From Candidatus Altarchaeales archaeon A3 (GTDB lineage Archaea; Altiarchaeota; Altiarchaeia; Altiarchaeales; Altiarchaeaceae): 6,510 nt of DNA. The translations under genes and the position numbers were made by a program. The stretch is from contig MTER01000146.1 of the NCBI GenBank assembly GCA_002083985.1, positions 1 through 6,510 of the forward strand, written 5' to 3'. Positions 3,189 to 6,510 of the stretch are shown piece after piece. How positions within the stretch are numbered: the stretch's first letter is position 1; the number at the start of each line of letters is the position of its first letter. The notes beneath the pieces were generated by a model. The model had not been told where the DNA came from, did no database searches, and saw nothing but the letters and a program-made list of their open reading frames with translations.

Positions 3189-6100
3189 ATGCTCCTTGAA
3201 ACATTGCACATAGTAAATTTCCGCTCCCACAAAAACACAACCGTAAAATTTCAATACGGAACAACTGTAATTGTCGGAGATAACGGTAGCGGGAAATCAA
3301 CAATAATTGATGCAGTCCTTTTTGCATTATCCGGCGAAAGATGGGAAAAACGGGAAGGGCTTAAGTTAGATAATTTTATAAGGTGGAATGAAAGCGGAAT
3401 GTCTGTTTCTTTGTTATTTACAGCTGACGGAGTAAAATACAGGGTGAAGAGAGGTAAAATTTTAAATCGCAGTACCTCAGCAACATTAGACATAATGAAT
3501 ATGGATGGGTGGAAGAATATTGCAAGCAAACAGAGGGGCGTTGATGAGAAACTCGGCGAAATTTTAAATTTAAATGAGATAGATACATCTGTTGTCAGAC
3601 AGGGAGAACTTACGAGAATTTTAAAGCAAAAACCGAGTGAAAGAAAGGAATACTTCCACAAGCTGATTAATCTTGAAGATATGGAAAAATTTCACTATGA
3701 CTTCGGAAAGTATGTAAAGGATTTTGAAGACAAAACAAACGAGCTCAAAGGAAAGGTTGAAAATGAAGGCAACACCATAAAAAAGAAAGACGCGAAATTG
3801 AAAGAGATTACGAACTTAAAGAAAGAGAAGGAAATTTTGGAAAAAGAGATGGAAATTTTGGAAAAGGAGCTCGTAGAAAAAAAGAAACTTTGCAATGAAG
3901 AAGACACAAAAAAAGAGATATGTGTCCAAATTTCGGGCGAAATTTCCATCCTTGAAAATAACATAAAAAATGTCCAAAGCAGAATAGGTGAGAAGGAAAA
4001 GGAATTAAATGAGATTGAAGAAATAGAAAAGGTCATTCCGTCGCTGAAAGAGGAAGCAAAAAATTTTGAAGAGTTAAAGGAAAAGAAGGACAAAGCAACT
4101 GAAATTTTAAATTTAAAAAACAAGTATAATGTTTTTAGAGATAAGGAAAATGACTACAATAAGCACATTTCAAAAATTTCCACCGGACAACAAGATGAAA
4201 ATGATTACACTGAAATTTATGGGGAAATTGAAAATTTAAAGGAAAAAATTGCCGGGTTAAAAATATATGTGGAAGAAGTTGCCCGGCTGAACAGAGAAGA
4301 AAACGAAACAAAAAAGAAGGCAGCGGATTGCCTGAAATATATAAAAGAGACAGAGGAAAAGTATTTTAAAATATTTAATGAAAAGCCGGATTTGGAAAAA
4401 ATAAATAAAATTCCTTATGAGAAAGAAAATTTGCAGAAAGAAATTGACAAATTAACGAAGGAAAGGGAAATTTTAAAAGGAAAAGAGCAGGAATTAAATA
4501 CTGCACTAAAAAATTTAGAAAAGCAAAAAAATACCCTGCTTGATGAAATTAATAAGGAAAAGAGGAATGAAAATGAAATAAAAAAGAAAATAGCGGATTG
4601 CTGGAAATATATAGAAGAAACAGAGGAAAAGTATTTCAAAATATTTAATGAGAAAGGTGATTTGGAGAAAATCAATAAAATTCCTGAAAAGAGGGAAATT
4701 TTGCAGAAAGAAATTGACAAATTGATGAAGGAAAGAGAAATTTTAAAAGGAAAAGAACACGAATTAAATACTGCCCTGAAAAATTTTGAAAAACAAAAAA
4801 AAGAACTTTCGGAAGCAAAATCTGTTTGTCCCGTTTGTGAGTCCCCGTTGCCCGACGACAAAAAGATAAATTTACTAGTAAATGTTGATGAAAATAAGGA
4901 AAAAACAGCGAATGACTTGAGAGAAGTGCAATTGAAAATAAATGAAATGGACTTGAATAAAAGTAATAAAGACAAACAATTAAGAGATATTGAAGACATA
5001 AATAGCGAATTGTTTATGGCAAGATATAACGAATGGATGGACTTAAATACAGCAGTTGAAGAAATAAAGAAAGCCCTTTTAAATGTTGAGAATAAAAGCC
5101 ATGACTATGAAAACGAGGAAAAAAATTTAAAAGAGAACTCGGACAAAAATAAAGGAGGAATAAATAATATTGAAGCTGACAAAAGCAAAAAAGAGAGTAT
5201 ATTGAAATCCATTGAAAATATAAATAACGAATTGTTTATGGCGAAAGTTAATGAACAAACAGAACTAAATACAATAACCGGACGAATAAAGGAAAATAAA
5301 AAAGAAGTAGAAATCAAAAAGACAGAGTATGAAAAGCACAACGATATGCTAATTGAAATGACAAAAATTTTTAACGAACTTAAAAAGAAGCATGACAATT
5401 ATATTTATTCAAAAAAATTTGTTGAAAGCACAAATATTAATGGTATAAGGGAAAGCATAAATAAAATTTTAAATGAAATTAAAGACATGATTGACATAAA
5501 TAATCTGCCATGCACAATTGAAAATGTTGAACATTATATTACAGAAGCAAAAGATAAATTAATTGCACTGGAAAAAAAGAAAGAACTTTTAAACAGATAT
5601 GAGGAAAGGATAAAAAATAAGGATGAAGTTGCAAGAATCATTAATAAGGAAAGAACTAACGAAAATGACTTAACTAAGAAGAAAAATGAACTTTCTGGTA
5701 AAAAGACAGATCTTAATTATGATGAAAAAAGGCACAACGAAATTTTAAAAATTTATGAAGATGCCAGAAAGAAGCATCAGGAAGCAGATAAAAATTTATG
5801 TTTAAATGATGCGAACATATTGACTTATGAAAATATACTTAACGACATAGAAAGCGATTTAAAGAAAATAGAAGAAGCAAAAAAAGAAGAGGAAATTTTA
5901 AACGCTTTTATTAATTTTTCAAAAGAAATAAGAGAAAAATTCGGAAGGAACGGTATACAAAAAGACATTTCGCAGTCATTTTTTCCGATTCTTGAAACAT
6001 ACACAAATAATCTTTTTTCAACATTTGGTTTTCCTTATGACGGCGCGGAGATATTTGAGGATGATGAAAATTGCAATATAAATTTAAAAAAAGGAATTAA

Positions 6101-6485
6101 TACGATATCTTCTGCATCGCTGAGTGGCGGCGAGAAGAGTGCTTTATCAATTGCTCTGAATGCTGCGTTATCAAAGCTCATAGGAAGGGCGGACTTTCTC
6201 ATATTGGATGAACCAACGGAGAGTTTGGATGAAGGTAAGATTAGCGAATTAATAGAAATTTTAAAGGAATTTAAAGGCGTCTCACAATTAATTGTAATCT
6301 CACATGACAGGGACTTTAAGAATGCTACGAGGTCAAGGATTGAAATTTATAAGGAAAAGGGAATATCGCATATTATGGGAGAGGAAAATGAAAATAAAGA
6401 ATTTGATGATGAAGGCAATGAAAGTGATAGTAATGAAAGCAAAGAAGTTAAAAATTTAGCGAATACGCAACAGGGACTTTTTTGA
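3189..6485 (+). CDS. rad50: DNA double-strand break repair ATPase Rad50, with an extended coiled coil
   Basis: The protein has 1098 residues. The N-terminal ATPase half has Walker A GDNGSGKST (30-38) and the Q-loop VVRQGE (Gln138). A long charged coiled coil runs from about 150 to 915, interrupted by the zinc hook C547-P-V-C550 near the exact middle. The C-terminal half has the ABC signature LSGGE (978-982), Walker B FLILDE (1003-1008, catalytic Glu1008), D-loop SLDEG (1012-1016) and H-loop His1039. Rad50 pairs with the Mre11 nuclease to tether and process DNA ends, and the hooks of two molecules share one zinc. All catalytic residues are present, so it should be active. It is longer than the roughly 860-1000 residues of well-known archaeal Rad50s, partly because of two internal duplications. 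The start MLLETLHIVNFRSHKN is the family's normal beginning. mre11 is not in the window; the tail is acidic and ends QQGLF. Confidence 0.97.
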   Translation: MLLETLHIVNFRSHKNTTVKFQYGTTVIVGDNGSGKSTIIDAVLFALSGERWEKREGLKLDNFIRWNESGMSVSLLFTADGVKYRVKRGKILNRSTSATLDIMNMDGWKNIASKQRGVDEKLGEILNLNEIDTSVVRQGELTRILKQKPSERKEYFHKLINLEDMEKFHYDFGKYVKDFEDKTNELKGKVENEGNTIKKKDAKLKEITNLKKEKEILEKEMEILEKELVEKKKLCNEEDTKKEICVQISGEISILENNIKNVQSRIGEKEKELNEIEEIEKVIPSLKEEAKNFEELKEKKDKATEILNLKNKYNVFRDKENDYNKHISKISTGQQDENDYTEIYGEIENLKEKIAGLKIYVEEVARLNREENETKKKAADCLKYIKETEEKYFKIFNEKPDLEKINKIPYEKENLQKEIDKLTKEREILKGKEQELNTALKNLEKQKNTLLDEINKEKRNENEIKKKIADCWKYIEETEEKYFKIFNEKGDLEKINKIPEKREILQKEIDKLMKEREILKGKEHELNTALKNFEKQKKELSEAKSVCPVCESPLPDDKKINLLVNVDENKEKTANDLREVQLKINEMDLNKSNKDKQLRDIEDINSELFMARYNEWMDLNTAVEEIKKALLNVENKSHDYENEEKNLKENSDKNKGGINNIEADKSKKESILKSIENINNELFMAKVNEQTELNTITGRIKENKKEVEIKKTEYEKHNDMLIEMTKIFNELKKKHDNYIYSKKFVESTNINGIRESINKILNEIKDMIDINNLPCTIENVEHYITEAKDKLIALEKKKELLNRYEERIKNKDEVARIINKERTNENDLTKKKNELSGKKTDLNYDEKRHNEILKIYEDARKKHQEADKNLCLNDANILTYENILNDIESDLKKIEEAKKEEEILNAFINFSKEIREKFGRNGIQKDISQSFFPILETYTNNLFSTFGFPYDGAEIFEDDENCNINLKKGINTISSASLSGGEKSALSIALNAALSKLIGRADFLILDEPTESLDEGKISELIEILKEFKGVSQLIVISHDRDFKNATRSRIEIYKEKGISHIMGEENENKEFDDEGNESDSNESKEVKNLANTQQGLF
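4290..4802 (+). repeat. Recent 270-bp tandem duplication in rad50, ascending coiled-coil arm
   Basis: Unit 1 starts at 4290 (residue 368) and unit 2 at 4560 (residue 458), an exact 90-codon offset. Over 80 residues I count 66 identities by hand, including the long shared blocks TEEKYFKIFNEK, DLEKINKIP and KEREILKGKE. The DNA is also closely similar. Similarity fades after EKQK, just before the zinc hook at 4827-4838. Confidence 0.93.
4938..5381 (+). repeat. Older 222-bp tandem duplication in rad50, descending coiled-coil arm
   Basis: Units of 74 codons: residues 584-657 and 658-731. The best-conserved core is INSELFMA (604-611) against INNELFMA (678-685), with the DNA 20-mer differing at one base. 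The flanking match is weaker (INEMDLNKSNK against INNIEADKSKK; DLNT against ELNT). It lies just after the zinc hook. Confidence 0.8.
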
Positions 6486-6510
6486 ATCTTGATTTTAGGT
6501 AAATGTTAAT

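Noticed and set aside
2913..5398. Minus-strand ORFs of 60-194 residues over the zinc-ribbon and rad50 genes
   Set aside because: S/F-rich antisense images of Lys/Glu-rich coiled-coil codons; the plus strand encodes recognised proteins.
3189..6485. SMC or bacterial SbcC identity for the large ATPase
   Set aside because: The CPVC zinc hook in mid-coil excludes SMC hinge proteins; the head sequences read as archaeal Rad50 rather than SbcC, although the families are related.
6497..6510. AGGT followed by ATG at 6503 as the start of the next gene
   Set aside because: Only two complete codons after the ATG are visible, too few to support a gene.

Overview
The window looks like chromosomal DNA from an A+T-rich archaeon. 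The evidence is a Rad50 with archaeal-style head motifs and a CPVC zinc hook, a small stand-alone zinc-ribbon protein, a TrxR-fold flavoenzyme without the redox cysteines, TATA-like boxes ahead of genes, and the absence of convincing Shine-Dalgarno sequences. No rRNA or other lineage marker is present, so the phylum cannot be named from this window.

Layout, left to right. Positions 1-250 (minus strand) hold the 5' part of a hicA-type toxin gene running off the left edge; a hicB partner would lie outside. Positions 422-1376 (minus) hold a FAD/NAD(P)H oxidoreductase of the thioredoxin-reductase fold. Its frame stops early at 501, but a one-base shift at an A4 run restores 28 more family-like residues, so it is either a frameshifted gene or an assembly error. 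Positions 1377-2868 are a long, very A+T-rich stretch with no full-length gene. It holds short ORFs that may be gene remnants, many perfect or near-perfect inverted repeats, three copies of a 14-bp direct repeat, and a 129-bp element (2643-2771) built from one forward and two inverted copies of a TTGCTCAATA-type sequence. Positions 2869-3108 (plus) encode a 79-residue CxxC/CxxC zinc-ribbon protein, followed by a probable T-tract terminator. Positions 3189-6485 (plus) encode Rad50, 1098 residues.

The best-supported unusual feature is in Rad50. Its coiled coil carries two separate internal tandem duplications, one on each side of the zinc hook: 90 residues on the ascending arm (recent, 66 of 80 aligned residues identical) and 74 residues on the descending arm (older). 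Together they account for much of the extra length and keep the hook close to the middle of the protein. The second feature worth attention is the 2643-2771 element, whose plus-strand transcript would fold into a long hairpin using G-U pairs and has an alternative pairing partner.

Functionally the right half is DNA repair (Rad50, normally partnered with Mre11, which is not in the window) preceded by a small zinc protein. The left half is redox metabolism plus a toxin gene. Nothing ties the two halves into one pathway.
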